This document shows positions 13,620 to 24,515 of a DNA stretch of 64,000 nt, in pieces (positions within the stretch are counted from its first letter, which is position 1; every line of letters starts with the position of its first letter). The DNA is from Lates calcarifer (lineage: Eukaryota > Chordata > Actinopteri > Centropomidae). Location: the NCBI RefSeq assembly GCF_001640805.2, contig NC_066843.1:12132036-12196035 (forward strand), in the 5' to 3' direction. Made by a program: the position numbers and the translations under genes. The notes beneath the pieces are model-generated. The model was not told the DNA's origin, made no database searches, and saw nothing but the letters and a program-made list of their open reading frames with translations.

Positions 13620-16024
13620 AGTGTTGCATTTTCAGTAAAAGCTCCAATTTGTGAATTACATTTGAAAGCAAGGAAGGGTAAAGCTACTTGATGCTGCACT
13701 CTCTTGTTGTATATTTTTTTCTTCTTCTGTCTGATTGTGAACAAGTGCTCAACTGCTCCTTCCCCCAGTAATCCTTCTGTTTTTATATTAAATCAACACA
13801 GCCACCTTTAAGACCTTTAAGAAAACTTTTCAATTTTTCAAGTGGAGTTGATTTTATAATCAGCTCCATGGGGGAAAAACAGAGAATGATCCTGCTGCAT
13901 TCATCATATGAATCAGCTTCTTGCACTTTTGATTAGACATCCCTTAATCTCTATATTAATTAGAATGCATTTACTTTCAAATACCAATCAAGGTCAAAGT
14001 CCCTTTAGATTTCTGACAACATTTTGCCTCTGGGAGCAAGGAACAGGTGGCATCATGGAGAGTGCTGTTTCAACAGTCCCAGTGCAGCAATAGAGACAGA
14101 TAGCAATTTATCTGCAGACAAACTTTGTCACCTCACCTCATAAAAATCCCTCAAAGGTGCTCTGTCTTCAAATTGCTGTCAGTGTCACTGTTAATGTCAT
14201 CTCTCAAATCTCAATTGCCACCTCGCTGGTGTTCATTTGACAGCATGCCTTAGAGAGACAGAGAGTGTTGGAATAAGCGTACTCAAGTTTGAGGTTGTGT
14301 GTGTGTGTGTGAAAGTATCAGTCTACATACAGCGTGGGATATGTGTGTATATGTGTGTCCGTGCATGTATCATATGCTGATGAGCGGCAGTCATCTCTAT
14401 GTGTGAATCCCTGTGGTGAAAACACACACAGCTGAGAACAGCACTCTCTGCAATTTCCAAATTATGTGACATAATCACCTCGCACACTCTCCGGCCACCT
14501 TATCACCCGTCTACTCTCGCTAATGAACTGGCCGCCATTCACTGCTCTGCTGCGGCCCGATTTAGGCATTCATGGTGCTTAGTGTGGTGGTTTATCAGTG
14601 ACAGGGAAACAAACACTATGGATTGTGCGTTGCCAACAGAAGAGGGATCCAAACTAACCATGATCGCATTTACTGTACTTTGGGTTATTATAAGGTTTAA
14701 AGTTCATATGCCCACACACACACACACACACTCATAATACTGCTGCTGACTCAAAACTTCTTACCAGTTGAGGGTTTTATTGTCAAATTTAATTATAAAA
14801 ATGGTTGTGATTGTGTTGCTTTATCAAATATTGTCAGTGCTTAAAAAGATTTTTTCAGTAACAGTGACTGATTTTAGAAAGCCTCCCCACACTAATCTGT
14901 AACAGCCTACATTAGTCTCAGGGGTTGGGGGGCAAAATAAGCAAACAGCTCCACAACCCTCACCACATTTTGGTGACAACATCGTTACATTCTGATCGGT
15001 GCATGGTGGTATGTGATGTCAGTTTTGTCCAGCATAGCTAACTCACCTCATCCCAACGACAAAAAAAGTGTTTTGGGACCTTGAAATGTGTGATACCAAC
15101 TCTTTTCAGAGTATTCCTCTCAGCATGACAAGAATAAGATGAAAAGCAGAACAACCCAGGGACACATTTCCCATTAAATATTAGAAGGATCAAAGATGTC
15201 ACACTTTCAAGTTAACTGAACCAAAATCCTTGGTGTCTGCACTGAACAGTCCAATTTCCCATGTTCAGCTTTGTATCAGTGACTGTGTTGCTCTACATGG
15301 ATTAAATGAAGGCCCGCTAGAGTGGAAAGAAAGTCACACAAAGGGAGTGCAAAAGACATCCACCCCTCTCCCAGCTTATTCACCTGGATGTAACACAATC
15401 ATTAAACCAGCCCATGGCACTCATCTAACACCAGTGTTTTCTTTGCCAGACTGATGGCAGCAAAACCCCTTATTAATTCTGGCTCCTGGACAACCCCCAC
15501 CATTAAGCAAGCTGAGAAACGAGCTCCTTTCTCCATCATAACAGTGAACTGACTGGGCTGAGAGGTTAGGAAAGTGACAGTAAAGGCCAGCTAATGATGT
15601 TGAGCGGCAAGAGGCGAGGAAGTCAGGTTTCTTAGCAACAGTTTGTCCTCTCTGCCGACACTGGTACGGACTGGAATAAACAGATTTTGGCGCGTGTGTT
15701 TGTGTGTCTGTGAGAGCAGAAATGTGTCTGCCTCACTGTAGAAGATGTCATCAATTTGACACTACAAACAGCTTAGAATAATGTCATATTATTTTCTTTT
15801 TAAACCCAATTACAAATGATTTCTGTTGTTGTGTCATCGCAACTCAGACCTGTTTTTGGTGTAGCTGGTTTCTTGTGTGTGTATGTGTGTGTGTATGTGT
15901 TTGCCTTCTGTGTGGGTTATAATGAATTCAGCTGGAAAACAGTACATGGAATAGATTTTACACCGTAACTTTGAGTGCATCATCTGCCAATCATCAACTC
16001 TTTGGCCCTTTATTAAGGCTGCTT

Positions 16025-16060
<36 letters not shown>

Positions 16061-16640
16061 TGACTGTGTATAAGTGCTCTGCATGCACTGCAATAAGTAA
16101 GAACATGTACTCTGACTATACCATACCATCACACTTAAACTCTCAGTCTCATCACACACACAAGTGAAACCATGCACACACACATTGACCATTGAAACTG
16201 TGTTAACACGCACCACTAAAACCACACACATTTGTAAAACCATACAGTTTACACACGTGACAGAAAAAAAAACATATTCACATACCAGTGAAACACACAC
16301 ACACACACACAGTGGTATATGTTCATAAAGATTTATATCATTTAGTTTGCTTTGAATCCCCAGGTCTGGTCCATGGGTCAGTCTATGTTCTCATCACTTG
16401 TGACAGCTGACTGTAGTGAAATTGAATTGATTAGAGTGGTAGGGACATTGTTGAAAGACAAGAATGTCAGTTATCTAATATTGGCCAAGTCCTTCCTGGA
16501 ACTTCCTGAATCCCTTTGAGGCGCAATAGCTGAAAGTATCTGTGATGAAGTTTTGGTGATATTACAGTCATATGGTTCCCTGGAAAAATTACATATTTAA
16601 CTGATATAACCCTCTGCATCATTTCCTGAACTTAAGAAAT
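13620..16640. other. intergenic with (GT)n and (CA)n tracts
   Basis: Microsatellites at 14298-14311, 14713-14730, 16027-16059 and 16291-16310. The 14400-14630 stretch is unique-looking and low in repeats. No exon with family similarity was found. Confidence 0.55.
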
Positions 16641-17530
16641 AGAAAAAAATTAACAGTAATTGTGGTTTGTACAAAAGTTTGGACACCCTTCTTGTTGTAC
16701 ACCATATTTCGTTAGCTCATTAGGCCTTAACTGACTCAGTGGGACTACTGGGTCTACAAAGCAGGAAGGGATATAAAAAGATTAAATATTTCCAGCTTGA
16801 AATTGCCACTGTCTGAAATGTCATTAAGAAATTACAGTTAAGGGAAACTGTGAAAGTCAAGACAAGACTCTACTCTCAGAAGTGCATCTGCTTTGAAAAA
16901 GCAGAGTTTACCTGATACAGGAGCGGTGTTGAACTGTTCCACTGTGCAGTGTCACTGCTAAAACAGGGTCCACATGGAGGAGTCATCAGAGGGAAACCTC
17001 ACCACCACCTCATCACAAAAGTCACTGTCTGAAGTCTGACCCATTTAGAAAACAAGTGCTGTGAACAGAGGAAGATAAAATTGAGCTCTTTGGCCACAAT
17101 CACCAAAAAAGTATTTGGAGAAAAAAAGTAGCATTTGATGAAAAGAACACCTTGCCAACTGTTAATCATGGGGGTGGAAATATTCTGCTCTGGGGTTGTG
17201 TGGCAGCTAGTAGTACAACAAGCACTGCACAGATACAGGGAAAAGTGCACAAAATCCACAATGGACTATTTCAAGATACACAAGCTGAAACTGTTGTCTG
17301 CCCTCACAGTTGCTGATTGAACGTCATTGAAAATCTTTTAAACATGCTGTGCATGCAAGACAACCTAAAAATATTTCAGAACTTGCCAAATCTGGTAAAT
17401 GTGGGATTGCTGTACTGTACTGACTTCATTTGTGTTCAGCTGCTGCAGCACAGCATACACACAACTAATCTTTGTTGACATCAAATTTAATGTCAAAATA
17501 TTCTGAGAATTCCTTACAACAGTCAAGACG
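16640..17530 (+). mobile_element. degenerate Tc1-like (Tc1/mariner) transposon
   Basis: The plus strand keeps recognisable transposase-gene blocks: TTTGGCCACAATCACCAAAA, GGAGAAAAAAAGTAGCATTT, AAAGAACACCTTGCCAAC, CATGGGGGTGGAAATATTCT, CTCTGGGGTTGTGTGGCAGC and AAATCCACAATGGACTA, in the family order. Near the left end ACAAAAGTTTGGACACCC looks like a terminal segment. The frame is broken by stops and small and large deletions (the part between the GTGTGGCAGC and AATGGACTA blocks is shortened), so it is inactive. End positions are approximate. Confidence 0.88.
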
Positions 17531-17539
17531 CCAAAAGGT

Positions 17540-18490
17540 GTCTCGGTTGTATGTGTAATTGTATGTGCTGGTATTTGCTGTGCATATACATCAGAGTTTG
17601 TGCTTGTGCCTCTGCACTGTCTTGTTCTCTGACACTAACAGTGTAAGAAATGTATTTCAGATGTACAGTGCATGCAGGCGCATTGCACCCTCTTCAGTTG
17701 ATACATTATAAGTGTCTGTTTCCTTCCTTCTCAACACAGAGAGAAAGTTTATTTCATTAACTCTGAATTCTTCAGCCACAACAATTAATTAATTTCATAA
17801 CTCAATTTTATGTTTCTCTGTCTAAGGAATCAACATTATACACAACACATACACTCCTTTACATATACTAAATTGTACAGTGGCATTGTACAATAAGAGG
17901 ATCTTAGAAGTGTGTTTTAAAAAAAATCTAGATTTTAGTAGTGTGGGCCAAAGTAAATTGTTAACAAATGTTAACAAATACTCAGTGGCCAGTGTAATAG
18001 ATACACCTATGCCATATAGAGACAAAAATAATCTTTATTCACAGAGAGAAATTCGTTTTTAATGGTACATACTGGACCAGTATGGAAAAAATAGGTAAAA
18101 AGGGTATTAAAGGTTTAATAATGTGTATATATACTATTTATTGTATGGTGCAGTCAACTGTCCAAGAATAGAAAAAAAGCTTTATCTTGTGAGCAAACGA
18201 AAAATTAAAGTGCTTATTTCTTAGACTGAAGACTCAAACGTTAGAGATTCACCCTAGTTATGCATCATCTCCCTACAACAAATGAAACAAATCATAAATG
18301 TGATACAATTTGTCTGCCCTGTAACTCTGCACTGAAATATAGATCTGTAGTGACATCTACTGTCTGAAATGAGAATTACATATCATCATTTTATGCTTCG
18401 TCTATAAAGGTCCTGAAATTAACAGTATAACACAACACAAACACAATATAAAAGTTTGACAAGTGATATACGTGTATTTCTATACATGTG
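17540..18490. other. intergenic; one degraded short repeat arm
   Basis: CTCAGTGGCCAGTGTAATAG near 17980 resembles an arm of the short inverted-repeat element at 48671-48782, but is degraded. Nothing else was recognised. Confidence 0.45.
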
Positions 18491-18498
18491 TCTGTTAC

Positions 18499-18585
18499 CT
18501 TTACCGCCATAATCTGTATGAACAGTTCAGTTCAGAAACCAACTGCAGGTCCCTCGGGAGCAGGATGACTTCTGACCTCTTTCCT
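18499..18585 (-). other. possible first coding exon of a minus-strand gene (MAVK start)
   Basis: On the minus strand, GTTTGTTGTTTCAG precedes an 87-bp segment ending ATG GCG GTA AAG followed by GTAACA, a good donor. It would be an exon with leader sequence and four codons. Human pitpnc1 has a divergent neighbour (PSMD12), but MAVK is not its N-terminus. No downstream exon was found, and the same segment has a donor-like GTGAGT on the plus strand at 18613. Confidence 0.2.
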
Positions 18586-18904
18586 CTGAAACAACAAACA
18601 CACGGATAAGCCGGTGAGTGCCCAATAACACTAGCTATAACATTAATGCATTTTTAGTCAATTAAATTATAGTCTATCAATTGAATTTATTCGTAAAAAA
18701 GTTTGACTGAAAGTAGATAAGACCGCAGTCTCAACAGTGTCCGATGGCAAGTTGCTAGCTAACGCTTTAAATAGTTACTCCGCTAAAGGAAATAACAACA
18801 ACAAAGATATGAAGATAAAATTAAGATTTAAAGTAAACAAACAAACTGTACACCTCCTGGTAAGTGCTCCAGAACACACAGCTCCGACAGAATCAAGAAT
18901 ATAT

Positions 18905-18985
18905 CACCATGTTAGCTAGTTAGCTAACTCGAAAGTAGTTTTGACAGCTAGGCTAGTTTAAGCTAGTTTAAGCTAGTTAACCATG
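18905..18985. repeat. GCTAGTTTA/GTTAGCTA short tandem repeat
   Basis: Repeated TTAGCTAG and AGCTAGTTTA units over about 80 bp, self-complementary in part. Confidence 0.7.
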
Positions 18986-19439
18986 AAGAGTAAAAAACGT
19001 AAAGGGTGGACACAAGTATACAACTGGATACAGGACTGTAGTACCAAATGATGACACATTACAGCCAAAATACAGGGAAATCAAATAAAAGAGAGTTTGT
19101 TGACTAAGAGGTTATACATAGAAGATGGGTCATAAATATAAATACCTGCTCCTTCCAGTATGTAATATAACTAATATGGCAACCCTTTGTTTATAAGTTG
19201 CAACCAATCACTTTGTTAGTGTGTCTAAATTATTTATCAGCAGTTATTAGCCTCAGCAGGAGGAGGAAGGTTTCACAACCTGGCAACCCAAAAGTTCTTA
19301 TTAATGGCTTATCTATAAAGAATTTGTTAACAATTAAACATTTAAAAGTGTCTTTATTTGTTTATTTTTGATTATATTTCCAGCTGTGTATAATTTTTTA
19401 TTCAAGCAAACTTAAAATACTGGCTAAATTTCAGAACCA

Positions 19440-19497
19440 TGGTCAGCTCCACTGAAGCACCAAGGTCAGTTCCACAACTGTGGTCACTCTGAGGTCA
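19440..19497 (+). promoter_or_regulatory. cluster of four nuclear-receptor half-sites including a DR5
   Basis: TGGTCA (19440), AGGTCA (19463), TGGTCA (19481) and AGGTCA (19492) all point the same way within 58 bp. The last two are separated by exactly 5 bp, the DR5 spacing used by retinoic acid receptor dimers. The cluster lies about 1.3 kb upstream of the pitpnc1 start codon. Function is inferred only from motif spacing. Confidence 0.35.
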
Positions 19498-19499
19498 GA

Positions 19500-20155
19500 A
19501 ACACGGCGCCAAGAGCATCATGGAACAAAAGACCCATGATGCTGTATATAGACCTACTATGTTATACTGTATCTGAAAGACATTCTATATTAAATGTATA
19601 TTATACAGAAACCTTAGGTGATTCTCATAAGACAAACAAAGGTGGCTCTGTTTAAATGTACATACTAAAAAACATTAAAAGTGGCGAACAAAACCCTCAC
19701 AAATGTTTCATATGCATGATTATGAAACATAGTTATGCAATGATTCACATGGTCCTTACATTTCATCAGTTTACTTCGACCAAGGTTTTGTTAGATAGAT
19801 TCTACGTTATTCCACATATTAAAAATCGGTTAACTTTTCTTGTTTTCACACTGCTTGTCATCCTAATACTGTTTTGAAATCCTTGACAACCTAAAGCTCT
19901 TGTGGTGAGAGCAAACTTGTGTTAAACGGCCAGAAAAAACACGCAGGACTTCCGGTTACGTATTAAAAAATAAGATGTTATTGAATGTTTGGTGCAAACT
20001 CTAATATTGACTTGAATCTCTCGGTAGCATTCAGACTAATGGGCTGTAATACAATACTACAACTACGTACACTCGTTATACAGTACATTAATAGTTGCGT
20101 CGTTTTTTTATAGTGATGCTTTTACGACGAGGTTCAAATCCTCTCACTTCCTGTA
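19500..20155. other. upstream flank of the pitpnc1 promoter
   Basis: AT-rich sequence without coding features, leading into the CpG-rich promoter region. Confidence 0.55.
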
Positions 20156-20159
20156 CAGT

Positions 20160-20786
20160 GCTGCTTTCTCTGTCGCTCATTAGACGCAGCTGCTCCACAC
20201 GACTGCGCATCCCTGAACGGAGGGGCTGTTAGGAAAACTCAGGAGGAGGAGGAGACGCGCTGATAGATTCGAGGAAACTGCTTTCAAATAAACTCGTTTA
20301 GACGAAGAAGCGTTTATGTCTTAAGAGCCAGGTAACGACGAAAGGTTCAGTCGAGCGCGGCTACAAGACCCCGCTTGAAGCTGCGGTTGTTGTTGTTGAA
20401 AGCGACTTGTTTGGGAGTTTGGTGTGATTTCTTTACACTTTCTACACCGCAGACGTTACCCGGAGACAAAACTCAGCCTGTTGAAGTAGTTTAGAAAATT
20501 ACCAACTGCTGACTTTTACAAAAGGATTATTTTATCTCCTTGGAAGACCCTCTCGTACTTCGGACTTGGTGTGCGTGGAGACTCACGTACGCATAGCGGA
20601 GCCGTTGCAGGTGTTGCAGATGCAGAAGTGATTTAGTGGATTTGGTGAATTTGTGGATCTCAGTGGCGCTCGTTTCACCTGAACAAATGATTTCATCTAA
20701 ATGACTGATTTGCAGGATCGCCCCTAAGACTGAAGTCCGACAATCTACATCTTCCTCTGTGTTGCCATCACCGTTGTGTAAGGACT
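20160..20786 (+). promoter_or_regulatory. CpG-rich promoter region and 5' leader of pitpnc1
   Basis: CpG dinucleotides are dense from about 20160 to 20830 and scarce on both sides, as expected of a vertebrate CpG-island promoter. The segment ends at the pitpnc1 start codon (20787), which has A at -3. Three short upstream ORFs occur: 20620-20631, 20687-20704 and 20701-20727; the last two overlap at AAATGACTG. The transcription start is not resolved. CAG|GTAACG at about 20330 and TTTGCAG at about 20715 leave room for a leader intron. Confidence 0.7.
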
Positions 20787-20834
20787 ATGTTGATGAAGGA
20801 GTACCGCATCTGTATGCCCCTCACAGTGGAGGAG
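20787..20834 (+). CDS. pitpnc1: pitpnc1 coding exon 1
   Basis: Sixteen codons, residues 1-16 (MLMKEYRICMPLTVEE), the first strand of the PITP fold. It ends on a codon boundary at the donor GAG|GTAGGT. The start is chosen because it matches the family N-terminus exactly and no upstream ATG is in frame with it. Confidence 0.96.
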
Positions 20835-23800
20835 GTAGGTGAAGTTTTCTTGGCTTTTGTGGTGTTTTGAACCTGCCCTGTCTGCTGGTCGTCTACTCCA
20901 CCATTGCAAATCCCGTGACTAACAGTCACAGAGCTGCTGGTCAGCACGTTTTGTTTGATTCGCTGTAGTTTTTACTGTGGAACGGTTATTGTGAAGTTGT
21001 CAGAGATGCGCTTTGTCATTTTGCACCAAAGAACATACTGAACTTCTACAACCGAGGTGTGATGAGGCAGCCGCCGCGCGGTGGAGCTGCTGTCGTCTCT
21101 TTCTTTTAGCCTATTGTCGTGTGTTTAAGAGGGGACGTGCAATCCGAGACAGACAGCAGCAGAGGCAGAGCGAACCATGTGATTATTGTACTGTTGGTAG
21201 TGAAGGACAAATCGTGCATCTATTTTACTTCGAGTGTCTGGATGGTTCTTTGTGAGTGGTTAAGAGTAACGTGTGTGCATACACATTGCTTTCACCCTCT
21301 GTTCACAGCTCTTACTCCATTCCTTCTCGTCCAAACACTACCACATTTTTATTATTCCATGGACAGGTATTACAAGAACACAAATGCTGTTACCTTTGCA
21401 CTCCTTATTTTTGGAAGTGATGCTTATGTAACTGCTGCATGCTCACATGTATCACTCTGTCTCTGAGTTTTAATGCACAATTCACATTTTATTTGTAGAG
21501 AAACATTCAGCACACTGTGTTTGTGTTTGGAGGTGGGAAGGGTGAAAGAGAGGATGAGAGGAAAAGAGCATCTGCTGGGTGAAGTTCCCCTCAGGTCACA
21601 GCGACACAGAGACAGCTTCACGATCAAGTCACACTGCCGTGTTTTGACATTTTAGGATGCAAAAAAGATACAGAATTTCTTCAGCATTCAGTGCTCAGCT
21701 CAGGTCACTGTTTACTGTAAAGGCAGATAGTCTTCATTCCAGTGTTACCTGAACCAATGTTCCAGCTGATGTGTTTTATTGAGTTAAACTGTGTCATAAA
21801 GGTTTTACACACCATTTAACCCAGTTTATGATGTGACTTCAAATGGCACTTAGATGGAGTCAGTGCTCTTTGGAATAAGTGTGTTACCATAGTAGTTCAT
21901 TGTCACTGTGATTAAATTGTGTCTTTGTCAGCTTTGCTGTTTGTGAAGATACAGTTCTTCTGTGCAGTCAAACAAAGCCCATTGTATTGCTCTTTGGCTG
22001 TGATTGGATGAAGTTGGAGTCATCTGTACTTTTGATCAGAGAGATGAAGTGAGCAGCCTCTCCTGATGTCTAATGATCCTTATGTTGTTCAGTCATCCTG
22101 CTTTGGACCCTTGAGTAGTTTTAGTTGAGTTTTAATGTTTATAATTACCAGGATGCTGCTGCTTTATCACATCTTGTCCTAAGAAGGATTTTCTCCTGTG
22201 CTCTGCTTCGCTCTAGTGGTGATGGAAGACACTGTTGTCCTCTGTGGCCAGCCAAAGGCTATTACATCTGTTGTAATGATAATGATGGGGCCCAACCCAA
22301 TGTATTGACCTGTCACTGATTTGACAAATGAACATTTTTAATCTATTAATTTTTGCAGCATGCAAGCACTTGATTCAGTGATCATCAGTATTTTGTGTGT
22401 GTGTGTGTGTGTGTAAGAGAGACATGCTATCAGAGGAGTTGAAATGCATCTAAACTCTTAACACAACTGGAGATGACAAAACAGTAAATGTGAGTGGATC
22501 TCTCCTCCTTTAAAACTGTTTCTGGCTGAAGGTAGAAAATGATTTTCTTAAAGCAACCATAGAGTAAAAGGAAAACTATTTACTTCTCTTTCCTAAATCA
22601 ATGCATCTGCAACTAATGAAATTTAGAAGAGGCAGTATCTTTATTTCAGCAGTCGTCGTCGTCTAGACTGGTGCAAATTACATATTGTACTCCCATGTGC
22701 TCCTGTGGAAATGGGATGCATAATAGAGCACATCCTCATCTCTCAGTCAGTATACTGTCGTTTTTTTGTTTTTTTTTTGTTAGTTTTTCCTTATGGTATG
22801 TAATGATTTATTTAGCCTTTTGGTTTTGTGGTTATACCATATACACTGCCACACCACAGATCATAGGAGTCAGATATCAGAATCTCCTTGAATGGCACTG
22901 CAGCATGAAGGCAACAGGCTCCTCTTCAAACACGTGACTGTGTTAAGTCAAGCGGACAGCTTTTTTTTTTGTTTTGTTTTTTGCACAGTCATAATTAGAC
23001 AGCTTACTAACAATCTTCAACAGGTTTCTTAAGGAGACTGTTATCTTCAAAAGGTGATTAAGTTAGTTAGATTAAGTACTGCAGAGAGGAAAGAGTGGTG
23101 ACACTGTCATGATGATCCTGTCATGGCATAAGTGCAATTCATTTCACTGAGTACATAAAATATTGAACTAAAATATTCAGGTAGCTGCTGTATTTATTTA
23201 TTTCTATCATGCAACAAATTGTTTGTTGTTGTTGTTTTCGCCCAGATGCAGTCGCCCTGCCAACATGAAAATTTAATTTGATTATGTTATGTTATTGGTG
23301 TTGTAGTTTCTGTAGTAGCTGTGGCTTCCTCAGCCATGTTTCTCATTTCTCCAACAGATCCCAAAGCCATCAGTGTTTCCTTCATAAACAAATCACACAC
23401 TGCTCCGTTAGTGTGCGCAAGCAAGTGGGTAAGCTTTCTGGGGATACACCGCATAACAGACCATTCATCGGTCAATTTGTCTAATACAGTGCCAGTAAAG
23501 ATTCAGGGCAGGTATGTCCAAAGAGCTACATCATCTGTCACAGTCAAAATGAAGGCTTAATTAGGTTTTGTCAAAATGTGTGTGTGTGGTGTGGTGGTGT
23601 GTGTGTGTGTGTTGTGCTATTGGTAAATTGTGGCAATGCTAAGTTTTCCCATATGAGTGTGCACATTCGGAAACCTGCCTGCTGATCAGAAAACATTTCA
23701 TTCTCTTTAATAGAATGAGAGAGACTAGTGGATGTATCTGTCACAGTGTAAACACTGGATATACACATACCCTTTCCCTAAACGCTGGCATCCTTTGTGA

Positions 23801-24466
23801 ACATGTCAGTCATTCGCGTAGCCACAGGAAGAAAACAAAAGTCTGCCAGAAAACGGTCCATCAAAACATGTCACTTCATAGAAGTCATTGTCACATCTTT
23901 CTCTTGTTGTGTCAGATTTCCTTGTTAGCCAGATTAAAATCTGTTTTCAAGTTTAGACTGAAGAAATGAAACAAGGATGAAAATGTGTAAATCCTAAAAA
24001 AGAATCTTATTCTGTATGGATTTCAGGGCACGATAACAAGTCATAGATGGAAGCACAAGGCCTTCACACTTAATTATTCTCCTGTGAAGTTGTAGTCCTT
24101 GTGCTGACAATGCTAAGCATCTAACAACCTTCCATGTTTTACTGCAGCATGAGAGACGTACACCTGTTTTGATAAAGGTAACCTAAGACAGTCAGTGTAA
24201 TGTTGGGCTCTGGGGGTTTCCATATGTTTGTTTGTGTCCCGGCATACTGAGATGCCCCCACAACACATTCAGGCCCAGACCCAAGATGCTGTTTACGTCC
24301 CCAGAGTGGAGGCTCTGTGCTCCAACTACCAAGAAGCCCGTTCCTTGGTTGTTCCCCCAAGGAGCCTGTAGCGCAGCCAGACAGTGACCTGGCTCATACA
24401 CACCAGATGGAGAGAAACATGCTCACTCAGATAATCTGCCAGACGTCAAAGGATGAGCCAGGGAGG

Positions 24467-24515
<49 letters not shown>

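Noticed and set aside
24139..24401. Overlapping minus-strand open frames near 24.2 kb with coding-like composition
   Set aside because: No family motif, and no consistent splice sites; the plus strand is open over part of it too.
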